A stretch of DNA of 64,000 bases from Pseudomonas sp. JUb42 (GTDB lineage Bacteria > Pseudomonadota > Gammaproteobacteria > Pseudomonadales > Pseudomonadaceae): the NCBI RefSeq assembly GCF_024807945.1, contig NZ_JANUFD010000006.1, forward strand, positions 358,579 through 422,578. Reading direction: 5' to 3'. The notes beneath the pieces are model-generated. The model was not told where the DNA came from. It saw only the letters and a program-made list of their open reading frames with translations, and made no database searches. This document shows, piece by piece, positions 54,663 through 63,610 of the stretch. Within the stretch, counting starts at the first letter, position 1, and each line of letters begins with the position of its first letter. A program made the translations under genes and the position numbers.

Positions 54663-55498
54663 GGCGTCACCGCCAGGGGTGCGGCATTCTTGAATTGCTC
54701 GTGTAACTGACGCAGGGCTGCCGAGGGTGCCATACCGGTACGCTCGCCTACCTGAATCAACCAGCCACTGCGGTGCCAATCGCGGATGATCGCATCCAGA
54801 CGCGCCTGGAAATCATGCTCGCCCTTGCGCACCCAGATCACCGATTTCGACGGGATCAGATCATCGGCAAGGGGAATTTCGAAGCCGGACCAGTCCGGAT
54901 CATCCAACAGCGCATGCATGGTCGGGCTTACGTGAACCGCAGCCACGCAACCATTGCCTTTCAACGACAGCAGCGACTCGGACTGACTGCGGAACGCCTT
55001 GATCTGCGCACCATAGACTTCCTGCAACGGCTTGATGAAGTTGCTGCCCTGGGATACGCAGACCGGCTTGCCCTTGAGGTCTTCCCACTTGGCGATGCCG
55101 GCGCCCTTGCGGATCAGCGCAGCGCCGCCGACTTCCTCATAAGGGGTCGGCACGTAATCGAGGATCTCGGCGCGCTCGTCGATGTACTGCATATTGGCGA
55201 TCAACAGATCGACCTTGCCCTGTTGCAGAAACTGTACGCGGTTGGGCGCCAACACCGAGACGGTCTCGACCTCGACACCCAGTTGCTTGGCAATGCCTTT
55301 GGCCAGTTCGACGTTGTAACCCAGGTGCTCGCCGGTGGCCGGGTCGATGGTGCCGAACGGCGGGCCGCTGAGGATCACACCGATGCTGACTTTGTGCCGC
55401 TGCTGGACCTTGTCCAACGTGGCATCCGCCTGGGCCAGGCTGGCACACAGCAACAGGCCGAGGGCCGCCAGGGTCTTGCCGGAAAACAAAAGGTTCAT
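54659..55498 (-). CDS. Amino acid ABC transporter substrate-binding protein (1)
   Basis: 279 residues with a signal peptide (LGLLLCASLAQA, about 25). SBP_bac_3 fold: VSIGVILSGPPFGTIDPATG, GYNVELAKGIAKQLGVEVET, FLQQGKVDLLIANMQYIDE. Close paralog of the next gene (shared DATLDKxQxRH start and NRVQFLQQGKVDLLIANM). The start at 55498 has AAGG 8 nt upstream. Both binding proteins would share one permease/ATPase set. Confidence 0.92.
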   Translation of the reverse strand: MNLLFSGKTLAALGLLLCASLAQADATLDKVQQRHKVSIGVILSGPPFGTIDPATGEHLGYNVELAKGIAKQLGVEVETVSVLAPNRVQFLQQGKVDLLIANMQYIDERAEILDYVPTPYEEVGGAALIRKGAGIAKWEDLKGKPVCVSQGSNFIKPLQEVYGAQIKAFRSQSESLLSLKGNGCVAAVHVSPTMHALLDDPDWSGFEIPLADDLIPSKSVIWVRKGEHDFQARLDAIIRDWHRSGWLIQVGERTGMAPSAALRQLHEQFKNAAPLAVTP

Positions 55499-55532
55499 AC
55501 GTATTGCCTTATCAAAAACCACGAACGAGGGA

Positions 55533-56375
55533 TCAGGCGCCAGTGGCCTGGAATTGCTTCTGCAACTCGACCAGGGCCGGGGATGCCGGGGTAATGTGAT
55601 GGCGCTTTTCCGCCTCGATCAGCCAGCCGCTGCGATGCCAGTCCTTGACAATGGTGTCCAGGCGCGCCTGGGTATCGCTCTCGCCGAGACGGGTCCAGAT
55701 CACCGACGGCGCCGGGTTCAGCTCCGGGCTAATGGCGCGGTAATCCTTCCACTCCCCAGCGGCGGCAATCAGCGGATTGATCAGCGTGGCGTCGTGCACA
55801 GCGGCAACGCAGTTATTGCCGCGCAGGGCCAGCAGGGATTCCGACGAGCTTTTAAAAGCCTTCAGTTCAGCGCCGAACTCGCTCAGGGGTTTGACATAGC
55901 TGCTGCCCTGGGAGGTGCACACCGGCTGGCCCTTGAGGTCCTGCCAGGTATGAATCGAACTGTCCTTGAGTACCGCCGCCGTGCCGCCCACGCGGTAGAA
56001 CGGCGTCGGCACCGAGCCGAGAATCTGCCCGCGTTCCGGGGTCCACTCCATGTTGGCAATCAGCAGATCGACCTTGCCCTGTTGCAGGAATTGCACGCGG
56101 TTGGCGGGCAATACCGGCACCAGTTCGACTTCGGCCTGCAGGCGACGACCGAGGTCTTCGGCCATATCGACATTCATCCCGGTGGCTTTTTGCGTCGCCG
56201 GGTCGATGGAGCCGAACGGCCCGCCCGACAGCAGCACCCCCACCACCAGACGATGGCGATCCTGAATCTTGTCCAGGGTGGCATCGGCCTGCACCACGCC
56301 GCTGACGGTCAGAGAAATCAGGCTACCCAGTACAGCGGGTAGCCAGCGCGAAGCGAGCGAGTGAGCAGTTGGCAT
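55533..56375 (-). CDS. Amino acid ABC transporter substrate-binding protein (2)
   Basis: 280 residues, paralog of the gene downstream, with a signal peptide (SLISLTVSGVVQA, about 31) and SBP_bac_3 motifs (VVGVLLSGGPFGSIDPATQK, GMNVDMAEDLGRRLQAEVEL). First gene of the cluster; the LysR gene at 56620 is divergent across 244 nt. Confidence 0.92.
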   Translation of the reverse strand: MPTAHSLASRWLPAVLGSLISLTVSGVVQADATLDKIQDRHRLVVGVLLSGGPFGSIDPATQKATGMNVDMAEDLGRRLQAEVELVPVLPANRVQFLQQGKVDLLIANMEWTPERGQILGSVPTPFYRVGGTAAVLKDSSIHTWQDLKGQPVCTSQGSSYVKPLSEFGAELKAFKSSSESLLALRGNNCVAAVHDATLINPLIAAAGEWKDYRAISPELNPAPSVIWTRLGESDTQARLDTIVKDWHRSGWLIEAEKRHHITPASPALVELQKQFQATGA

Positions 56376-56619
56376 TCATCATTCCCCAAAACAGCGATCG
56401 GCGTACCCCGACCTGATGGCTGGGCATCCTAGGGGCTGACGTGGGGGGAACGGAAATTCAAATATCAAATATAGTTATAACTTTCTGATCAAAAAAAGCT
56501 GTCAAGAAAGGAATACTCAGCATTTACGGGCTACTTAGCCACACAACGAAAGAAAGGCTTTTCATTTACATAAAAAATCGTAATGTATTGCGCTATCGTC
56601 CTGATATGACCACCCTGCT

Positions 56620-57492
56620 ATGACCGACTCCCTGCACGTCACCTCGACCCTGGACCTGGAACTGCTGCGCACCTTTGTCGCCGTGGCCGACCATTCCAGT
56701 TTTGCCGAGGCTGGCCTGCATCTGGCCCGCACTCAATCGTCGGTGACCCAGCATATGCAGCGTCTGGAACAACAGGTGGGCGTCGGCCTGTTTCACAAAC
56801 AGGGACGGCAAAAACAGCTCACCGACCCCGGCCGTCAATTGCTGCGCCATGCCCGGCAGATGCTGTCGCTGAATGACGATGCGCTCAACTCACTGCGCGA
56901 AAGCAGCCTCAGCGGCGTGCTGCGCATCGGCTCGCCCCACGATATCGCCGACACCATCCTGCCGCCGATTCTCAGCCGCATCGCCCTCTCGGCACCGCGC
57001 CTGCGCCTGGAAATCGACGTGGGCCGCAGCCCGTTCCTGATGGAGGACCTGCACCGGGGCAAGGTAGACATGGTGATTTCCACCCGCGAAGACCCGCTGC
57101 TCGAAGGCTTCGCCCTGCGCACTTCGCCGGTCTGGTGGATTTGTGCGGCGCAGTACATTCATGTACCGGGGGAACCCCTGCCGCTGATTCTGGTGGATGA
57201 GCCGAGTATCTATCGCCGTTACGCCCTGGAAGCCCTGGAACGCGCCAATATTCCCTGGCGTCAGGCCTACCTGGCGTCGAACCTGATCGGCATCAAAGCC
57301 GCCACCCGCGCCGGGCTCGGCGTCACGCCGCGAAGCATGGAAATGCTCGGCCCGGACATGCGCGTACTGGGGGAAAACGACGGCCTGCCGCGGCTGCCGG
57401 ATGTGACCTATCACCTGTGGATCCGGCCTAATACGGTCAACCCGTTGGCCCGGCGGGCCTATGAGTTGATTCGTGGCAGCCATGGTTTTTAA
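56620..57492 (+). CDS. LysR-family regulator of the sulfur/amino acid cluster
   Basis: 290 residues. HTH at about 8-66 (LELLRTFVAVADHSSFAEAG, RTQSSVTQHMQRLEQQVGVG, LFHKQGRQKQLTDPGRQLL), then the effector domain (SGVLRIGSPHDIADTILPPI). Divergent from the first binding-protein gene, so it is the likely activator of the long operon. The effector may be the transported compound or a metabolite of it. Confidence 0.93.
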   Translation: MTDSLHVTSTLDLELLRTFVAVADHSSFAEAGLHLARTQSSVTQHMQRLEQQVGVGLFHKQGRQKQLTDPGRQLLRHARQMLSLNDDALNSLRESSLSGVLRIGSPHDIADTILPPILSRIALSAPRLRLEIDVGRSPFLMEDLHRGKVDMVISTREDPLLEGFALRTSPVWWICAAQYIHVPGEPLPLILVDEPSIYRRYALEALERANIPWRQAYLASNLIGIKAATRAGLGVTPRSMEMLGPDMRVLGENDGLPRLPDVTYHLWIRPNTVNPLARRAYELIRGSHGF

Positions 57493-57506
57493 CAGCCCCC
57501 GCCCCT

Positions 57507-57594
57507 GTAGGAGCGAGGCTTGCCCGCGAACCGGTCGCTGCGGTTGATCAGTTACGCCGCGTTATCGTTCTTCGCGGGCAAGCCTCGCTCCTAC
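57507..57594. repeat. REP pair, family C
   Basis: GTAGGAGCGAGGCTTGCCCGCGAA faces TTCGCGGGCAAGCCTCGCTCCTAC between the convergent LysR and hydrolase genes. Confidence 0.85.
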
Positions 57595-57605
57595 ACCAGT
57601 TACAG

Positions 57606-58592
57606 CTATTGAGAATTCAACACCTTCGCCAACCGCACCACCGTCACTCCAGGCCCCAAGTGCCGCAAGGACGGTTGCACCAGCACACAGTTGTCATAAG
57701 GCGTCACGATCGGCTCGCCGCCGTCGTAGGCAATCACCGTTCCGGCGCGCTCGATCAGTTCCAGGCCGCGATAATCATCAACAAAGGTGAAGTCCATGGT
57801 CCGGGCAACCACCGGTTCGGTGACTTCGAGGAAACGTTGGCTTGCGGGTGGAGTGCCGCTGATGAAGTCCGCCACATCGGCCTCCTCGACCACCTTGGTC
57901 ATGACCAGGAAACGCGCAGCGGTATCCAGGGCCACTTTCACGCTGACTTTGGAAAAGTGCTGGCCGGTCTCGATCAGCAAGGCGTTGCGACCACTGGCGG
58001 CGTCGTTGAAGCCGCCGTAGTCGCGCATGCGGCGGCCATTGGCGTGACCGGCGTCGACGATCACGGTTTCCGGCACGCCGAGGGCGGCAGCAAACGCCCG
58101 ACCCTTGCTGCGCGCGCCGCACATCATCACCGGCGGCGCTTCTTCGTGCATCGAGTGGACGTCCAGCAGCAGGTCGACGCTGTCGATCAGCGGCCGCAGC
58201 AGGCGAGCCCGGCGCAGCTCCACCGAGGTCTGTTCGCCGTCGAGCTTCTCTGGCAGCCAGACGCGGTTCATGTCTTCATCGAGATAACGGGTGGCGTCGA
58301 TATTCTGCGGATCGAAGCTGTGATAGGCCTCGACGTTGCCGAAGCCCAGGCTCAGGCGACCGCGACGTGGGCGCAGGCCGGCACGCAGCATGGCGTCAAC
58401 GGTGATGGCACCGCTGACTTCGTTGCCATGGGTCAGGGCCATGATCATCACATGCGGCCCGGCGACGCCGCTGTCGAAGCTGTACACATACTCGATGCCG
58501 TCATTGCCCTCCTGCCATTGGCGGATATCGGGAAATTCCACCTCAACCGGATAGGGTTTCAATGCAGCGCGAACTTGTTCCAGAGTTTTCAT
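57606..58592 (-). CDS. Succinylglutamate desuccinylase/aspartoacylase-family hydrolase
   Basis: A 328-residue M14-like zinc amidohydrolase. Zinc ligands in MALTHGNEVSGAITVD (His, Glu) and LLLDVHSMHEEAPPV (His); the DEDMNRVWLPEKL segment binds substrate carboxylate. Not AstE itself, as no ast genes are nearby. It probably cleaves an N-acyl amino acid. It lies 81 nt after an MFS gene on the same strand, so uptake and hydrolysis may be coupled. The start at 58592 is chosen (GGAGAAG 6 nt upstream). Confidence 0.87.
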   Translation of the reverse strand: MKTLEQVRAALKPYPVEVEFPDIRQWQEGNDGIEYVYSFDSGVAGPHVMIMALTHGNEVSGAITVDAMLRAGLRPRRGRLSLGFGNVEAYHSFDPQNIDATRYLDEDMNRVWLPEKLDGEQTSVELRRARLLRPLIDSVDLLLDVHSMHEEAPPVMMCGARSKGRAFAAALGVPETVIVDAGHANGRRMRDYGGFNDAASGRNALLIETGQHFSKVSVKVALDTAARFLVMTKVVEEADVADFISGTPPASQRFLEVTEPVVARTMDFTFVDDYRGLELIERAGTVIAYDGGEPIVTPYDNCVLVQPSLRHLGPGVTVVRLAKVLNSQ

Positions 58593-58673
58593 GAGTCTTC
58601 TCCAACGGGCAGTAACAGGCATCCACACAAGCGCTTGTGAGGCGTGGCAGATGCAAAACTTGAAAAGAGGAAA

Positions 58674-59984
58674 TCAGTGCTGCGGGGCGTGACGCATGCG
58701 CCGACCCAGGCAGATCACGGCAATCACGCTGATCAGCGCGGTGACCATCACGTAAAAGCTCGGCGCCAGCTTGCTGCCGGTGGCTTCGATCATCCAGGTC
58801 ACGATCAGTGGGGCAAAACCGCCGAACAGCGTCACCGAGAAGTTGTAACTCAGCGCCAGGCCAGTGCCGCGAATACTGGTCGGGAAGATATCGGCAAGCA
58901 TCGCCGGGATCGGCCCCAGGCAGGCGGCGATCAGGATGCCGACGATGGCCTGGACCAGCAGCAAGGTGGTCACCGCCGGGTAGATATTGAGCAGCACGAA
59001 CATCGGATAGGACGATAACCCGGTGATTAGCAATGCAATGGTCAGCACCCGGAAACGCCCGTAACGGTCGGACAGCGTGCCGAATACCGTGGCCATGACC
59101 ATCAACGTCAGACCCGTGACCAGCGCACCGAGGTAGGACGACGTCGCAGCAATGTTCAATTGCTTGAGGGCGTAGGTCGGCATGTACAGCTTGTGCACGT
59201 AGTTGAACGCGGTGGCACCGGCGACCACGCCAATGGCCAGCAGCAGGCTGACATGGCCCTTGATCAAGACATCACGCAGCGGGGTTTTCTTCGGCGCGTC
59301 GGCCTGGATCTTCTGGAAGTCCGGGGTCTCGTCGATCTGGCTGCGGATATAGAAACCCACCGGGCCAATCAACAGACCGACACCGAACGCCACACGCCAG
59401 CCCCAGTCATTGAGCTGCACGTCGCTGAGCACATAGCTGAGCAAGGCGCTGACCCCGGCAGCCAGCACAGTCGCCAGGCCTTGGGTCGACAACTGCCAAC
59501 TGGCGAAGAAGCCGCGCTTTTTCGCATCGGCGTGCTCGACCATAAAGGCCGTCGCCGCTCCGAATTCACCGCCGGTAGAGAAGCCCTGGAGCATCCGCGC
59601 GACGATGATCAGCAGCGGCGCTGCCAGGCCGATCTGTTGGTAGGACGGCGTAAAGGTAATCATCGCCGTGCCGATCATCATGATCAGAATCGACAGGGTC
59701 AGGGACGCCTTGCGCCCGGCCTTGTCGGCGTAGGAGCCGAGGACGATGGCACCCAGCGGGCGCATCAGAAAGGAAATGCCGAACGAACCGACACTGAGCA
59801 ACAGCGAGGTGGTTTCGTTATCGCTGGGGAAAAACAGCTTGCCGATGACCACGGCAAAATAGCCATAGATCAACAGGTCATAAAATTCGAGGGCGTTGCC
59901 GATACTGGCGGCAACGATCTCCTTCCAGGGTCCGCGTCGGGAGGACACGTGTGCCGTGTTGGCGGCGGTGGATTGCACTGTCAT
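58674..59984 (-). CDS. MFS metabolite:H+ symporter
   Basis: A 436-residue transporter, about 12 membrane helices. Seen: IVAASIGNALEFYDLLIYGY, GSYADKAGRKASLTLSILIM, RMLQGFSTGGEFGAATAFMV, typical of the KgtP/ProP/ShiA-type metabolite:H+ symporter group. The start is uncertain (59984 chosen; in-frame ATGs also at 59996 and 60020). The likely cargo is an acylated amino acid or a carboxylate, given the hydrolase that follows. Confidence 0.88.
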   Translation of the reverse strand: MTVQSTAANTAHVSSRRGPWKEIVAASIGNALEFYDLLIYGYFAVVIGKLFFPSDNETTSLLLSVGSFGISFLMRPLGAIVLGSYADKAGRKASLTLSILIMMIGTAMITFTPSYQQIGLAAPLLIIVARMLQGFSTGGEFGAATAFMVEHADAKKRGFFASWQLSTQGLATVLAAGVSALLSYVLSDVQLNDWGWRVAFGVGLLIGPVGFYIRSQIDETPDFQKIQADAPKKTPLRDVLIKGHVSLLLAIGVVAGATAFNYVHKLYMPTYALKQLNIAATSSYLGALVTGLTLMVMATVFGTLSDRYGRFRVLTIALLITGLSSYPMFVLLNIYPAVTTLLLVQAIVGILIAACLGPIPAMLADIFPTSIRGTGLALSYNFSVTLFGGFAPLIVTWMIEATGSKLAPSFYVMVTALISVIAVICLGRRMRHAPQH

Positions 59985-60194
59985 GGTTGGCCCCATTTTC
60001 TTCACAGTTTCGGCAGCCATCGTCAGCGGCGACGGCGTTGTTTTTATCAGTGAGTGGTTGATCGCAAACGCCTTCAACCTGGAAGCAAAGTGCTATACCA
60101 ACGGGGCCAGGACAATTGCCGATTCAGCACAACCTCGAGCTTTTTCGGCACAGCACGCAGCGCAAAGGGCTTTTAACAGGAGCAAAACAGCAGA

Positions 60195-61118
60195 TTATTT
60201 CGCCAAGGCCCCATCCTGGTGCAGCGATGACAGGCCATTCCAGATGCTCATCAACGGTTCGCTCTGGTTGGAACGCAGCCGATGCAGGGAAATGTCAAAG
60301 CCGATGATCAGCTCCGGCCCCCCGGCAATCACCAGTTCGCCCGAGGCCAGAGAGTCCTTGACCACCATGCGCGGCAGCCAGGCCAGGCCATTGCCGCGCT
60401 GGGCCATGCGCTCGATGGCATCGTAGGAGTCGGCCTGATACGTCATGCGCAGGGCCAGGCGCTGGGGCAACCGGGCCAGGTGCTGGGCGAGCACGCCGCG
60501 CAGGGCCAGGGTCGGGGAAAACGCCAGCCAGGGAATGGTCGACGCCGAGGATTCGGCGTCGATGCGGAACTGCGGCTCGCCCTTTTCATTGGGCGCGCTG
60601 ACGGGCAGCAGCTCTTCCCTGGCCAGGACCAGGGTGTCACAGCGCTCGGGGTCGACGAGAATCTGGGTCAGGGGGCTGGAGAAGATCAGCAGTACGTCCA
60701 CATCCCCGGCCGACAGCCGCGTGATGGCTTCCTGGGAGCCACTGGTGACAATGGAAACCGGAAAATGGCCGAAGGTTTCTTTCAGCGAGGCGTACCAGTC
60801 CGGGAAGAACGCCGTCGCCAGGGTGCGGCCGGTAGCAATGCGCAACGGCGCGTCACGATTGATCCCCAAGCCCTGGAACTGCGCACGGGCCGCACCAAGC
60901 AAGGCGATGGACTGGCTGGCCGCATCGAGAAACAGCAACCCGGCAGGCGTCAGGGCCAGGGGTTGCTTGCGCTCGATCAGCGGCACACCCACCCAATCCT
61001 CCAGCGCCTTGATCCGCCGGCCGAACGCAGGATGAGTCACATAGCGGTTCTCCGCGGCCCGGGACAGGCTGCGGGTACGCGCCAGTTCGATAAAATCTTC
61101 GAGCCATTCCAGTTGCAA
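60195..61118 (-). CDS. LysR-family regulator (TTG start)
   Basis: 307 residues. HTH at about 1-60 (QLEWLEDFIELARTRSLSRA, YVTHPAFGRRIKALEDWVGV, PLIERKQPLALTPAG). The start is TTG at 61118, 7 nt after AAGGGG; no ATG or GTG fits the family N-terminus. It is 210 nt upstream of the MFS gene on the same strand and is its probable regulator. Confidence 0.88.
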   Translation of the reverse strand: MQLEWLEDFIELARTRSLSRAAENRYVTHPAFGRRIKALEDWVGVPLIERKQPLALTPAGLLFLDAASQSIALLGAARAQFQGLGINRDAPLRIATGRTLATAFFPDWYASLKETFGHFPVSIVTSGSQEAITRLSAGDVDVLLIFSSPLTQILVDPERCDTLVLAREELLPVSAPNEKGEPQFRIDAESSASTIPWLAFSPTLALRGVLAQHLARLPQRLALRMTYQADSYDAIERMAQRGNGLAWLPRMVVKDSLASGELVIAGGPELIIGFDISLHRLRSNQSEPLMSIWNGLSSLHQDGALAK

Positions 61119-61195
61119 GGTAAACCCCTTAAATATACTGACTTCCCAACCCACAGAATAAATGCGCCCGGGCAGGAGCGATTGTGGCGGCAAGT

Positions 61196-61285
61196 GTGGG
61201 AGCGAATTCATTCGCGAATAGGCGAGTACATCAAACGCATTTGTATCGCCTGTAAGTGCGCCTTCGCGAATAAATTCGCTCCCAC
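61196..61285. repeat. REP pair, family B
   Basis: GTGGGAGCGAATTCATTCGCGAA faces TTCGCGAATAAATTCGCTCCCAC between divergent genes, upstream of the LexA box. Confidence 0.85.
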
Positions 61286-61401
61286 CAAGTTCGCTCCTGC
61301 CGCGGATATCGAACGTCATCTGGTGCGGTAACACATGCGCTCTGCCTGCGGATTTCATGCCACTGGGCAGATTGCCGCTTGTGCAATCCCCCACCACTCG
61401 A

Positions 61402-61421
61402 TACTGTACATAAAAACAGTA
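61402..61421. promoter_or_regulatory. LexA (SOS) box of the radical SAM operon
   Basis: TACTGTACATAAAAACAGTA holds a perfect CTGT-N8-ACAG core (61404-61419), the canonical gammaproteobacterial LexA box, 13 nt before the start codon and just upstream of the GGAG ribosome-binding site. Confidence 0.9.
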
Positions 61422-61433
61422 TCGGAGTATTTC

Positions 61434-62654
61434 ATGGAGCTGATCGACAAGCTCAGCATCCTCGCGGACGCCGCCAAGTATGACGCGTCCTGCGCCAGCA
61501 GCGGCGCGCCCAAGCGCAGTTCCGAGGGCAAGGGTGGGCTGGGCTCGACCAATGGCATGGGCATCTGCCACAGCTATACCCCCGATGGCCGCTGCGTCTC
61601 GCTGCTGAAAATCCTGCTGACCAATTTCTGTCTTTACGACTGCCAATACTGCGTCAACCGCCGCTCCAGTGATGTGCCCCGGGCGCGCTTCAGCCCCGAA
61701 GAGGTCGTGACCCTGACGCTGGATTTCTACCGGCGCAACTGCGTCAGCGGGCTGTTTCTCAGCTCCGGGATCATCCGCAGCGCCGACTACACCATGGAGC
61801 AACTGATTCGCGTGGCCAAATTGCTACGCGAGGAACATCAGTTTCGCGGCTACATCCACCTCAAGACCATCCCCGAAGCCGATCCCCTGCTGATCGAGGA
61901 AGCCGGGCGCTATGCCGACCGCCTCAGCGTCAATATCGAGCTGCCCACCGATGCCGGCCTGCAGACTCTGGCTCCGGAAAAAGACGTGATATCGATCAAG
62001 CAGGCCATGCAGACCATTCATATCGGTGAACAGACGGTGCGCAGCGAACCGCGCGCGCCGCGCTTCGCCCCGGCCGGGCAGAGCACGCAGATGATCGTCG
62101 GCGCCGATGCCACCGACGACAGCACTATCCTGCACAGCGCCGAAGCGTTATACGGCAATTTCGGCCTGCGCCGGGTCTATTATTCGGCCTTCAGCCCGAT
62201 CCCCAACAGCCCGAAAAGCGTACCCCTGGCCGCCCCGCCATTGATGCGCGAGCACCGTCTTTATCAGGCCGATTTTCTCCTGCGCAGCTACGGCTACCGC
62301 GCCAGCGAGCTGCTGCAAGGCCCCGGCGACCTGGCTCTGGATATCGACCCGAAACTGGCCTGGGCCCTGGACAATCGCCAGGTGTTCCCTCTGGATCTCA
62401 ACCGCGCCGAAGCGACCCTGATTGCGCGCATCCCTGGTATCGGCCTGCGCACCACTCAGCGCCTGATCGAACTGCGTCGCCAGCGCAAAATCCGCTATGA
62501 AGACCTGACCCGCATGCGCTGCGTGCTGATCAAGGCCCGACCCTTCATCATCACCAGCGACTACCACCCGCCGCTCGCCGAAACCAGCAGCGCGATCCTT
62601 CACGGGCAACTGCGCGACAAACCGCAACCGCAGCAGATGGGCCTATGGGGATGA
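61434..62654 (+). CDS. Putative DNA modification/repair radical SAM protein
   Basis: A 406-residue protein of the TIGR03916 type. Radical SAM cluster CLYDCQYC (CxxxCxxC; about 68-75) binds a [4Fe-4S] centre. The C-terminus (about 320-375) has a helix-hairpin-helix-like DNA-binding motif (IARIPGIGLRTTQRLIELRR). The start at 61434 has GGAGT 6 nt upstream; the longer frame lies before the LexA box. It overlaps the next gene by 4 nt. The function is inferred from pairing and SOS control; the reaction is not known. Confidence 0.9.
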   Translation: MELIDKLSILADAAKYDASCASSGAPKRSSEGKGGLGSTNGMGICHSYTPDGRCVSLLKILLTNFCLYDCQYCVNRRSSDVPRARFSPEEVVTLTLDFYRRNCVSGLFLSSGIIRSADYTMEQLIRVAKLLREEHQFRGYIHLKTIPEADPLLIEEAGRYADRLSVNIELPTDAGLQTLAPEKDVISIKQAMQTIHIGEQTVRSEPRAPRFAPAGQSTQMIVGADATDDSTILHSAEALYGNFGLRRVYYSAFSPIPNSPKSVPLAAPPLMREHRLYQADFLLRSYGYRASELLQGPGDLALDIDPKLAWALDNRQVFPLDLNRAEATLIARIPGIGLRTTQRLIELRRQRKIRYEDLTRMRCVLIKARPFIITSDYHPPLAETSSAILHGQLRDKPQPQQMGLWG

Positions 62655-63490
62655 TCAGCCTGGACTGTGACGACCTGTTCGACACCTGGCGCCAGCAAGC
62701 GCGCTGGCTGCTCAGCCATGAGATCGATCCGAGCCAGGTCAGTTGGGCCGGGCAACAGGACGCCGATCTGTTTGCCGGTGAAGCGCCCAGTCTGGATCAG
62801 CCCGGCCCCTTTCAGGCACGCATCCCCCTGGCGTTGCTGGACCTGCTGAAAAACGCCGCCTGCTATCGCGGTGATCAGCGCTGGAGCCTGTTGTACGAGG
62901 TGTTATGGCGGGTCAGTCATGGCGATCGCACGGCGATGATGGCCGGTGACAAGCTCGGCAGCGAACTGCATCGACGGCTGAAAAGTATCAGCCGTGAAGC
63001 TCATCACCTGCACGCGTTCGTGCGCTTTATCGAATTACCCGCAAGTGAGCCGCAAGACCGCACACGCCCGCAATACGTGGCATGGCACGAACCTGCCCAT
63101 GACATATTGCAGAGTGCCAGCGAACATTTTGTCGGGCGCATGGGACGCCATCGCTGGCTGATTGCGACGCCGGAAGACGGGGTGTACTACGACGGCGAGA
63201 AGCTGCTGTATCACCGTCAGTGCCCCGCGCCGTGGCAGCAACTGGCGCAGAACGCCGACGATCCCCACGGCGATCTGTGGCTGGCCTACTACAGCCATAT
63301 CTTCAACCCGGCCCGGCTGAACGAAAAAGTCATGCAGGGCCATCTGCCTGCACGCTTCTGGAAGAACCTGCCCGAAGGCCCGCTGATTCCGGCCCTGATC
63401 AGCGAAGCCCGCACCGGCAAACAGCGCGACGGCCAGGCCAGCCAGATTGCAGCACGCCCAGGGAAGCGGATTGGTGGGGAGAGGAAATGA
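62651..63490 (+). CDS. TIGR03915-family putative DNA repair protein
   Basis: 279 residues. Two blocks match the family: the N-terminal LDCDDLFDTWRQQARWLLSH and the C-terminal domain with LHAFVRFIELPASE, HIFNPARLNEKVMQGHLPAR, FWKNLPEG (the part related to uracil-DNA-glycosylase partner proteins). It is always found next to the radical SAM protein. An alternative ATG lies at 62645; 62651 gives the ATGA overlap. It is LexA-controlled through the shared promoter. Confidence 0.88.
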   Translation: MISLDCDDLFDTWRQQARWLLSHEIDPSQVSWAGQQDADLFAGEAPSLDQPGPFQARIPLALLDLLKNAACYRGDQRWSLLYEVLWRVSHGDRTAMMAGDKLGSELHRRLKSISREAHHLHAFVRFIELPASEPQDRTRPQYVAWHEPAHDILQSASEHFVGRMGRHRWLIATPEDGVYYDGEKLLYHRQCPAPWQQLAQNADDPHGDLWLAYYSHIFNPARLNEKVMQGHLPARFWKNLPEGPLIPALISEARTGKQRDGQASQIAARPGKRIGGERK

Positions 63491-63492
63491 AT

Positions 63493-63515
63493 AAGGGGAG
63501 CACCTGGCTCCCCTT
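63493..63515. terminator. Terminator after the repair operon
   Basis: AAGGGGAGC, loop ACCTG, GCTCCCCTT: a 9-bp stem identical in sequence to that of the CrcY-like sRNA terminator, starting 3 nt after the stop codon. It can stop both this operon and the convergent repeat gene. Confidence 0.85.
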
Positions 63516-63610
63516 CTATCCTGCTCGGTTCTTCTCAGATGGAGCTGAACCCACTGAATAAACGCAGGTTCCACATTGGTTAGTTGCGCCAGCGAGATAT
63601 CAGCGTTTCC

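Noticed and set aside
54663..54779. A longer N-terminus of the FAD oxidase starting at 54779
   Set aside because: It lies inside the binding-protein gene. The GTG at 54662 overlaps the upstream stop (GTGA) and begins the recognisable domain.
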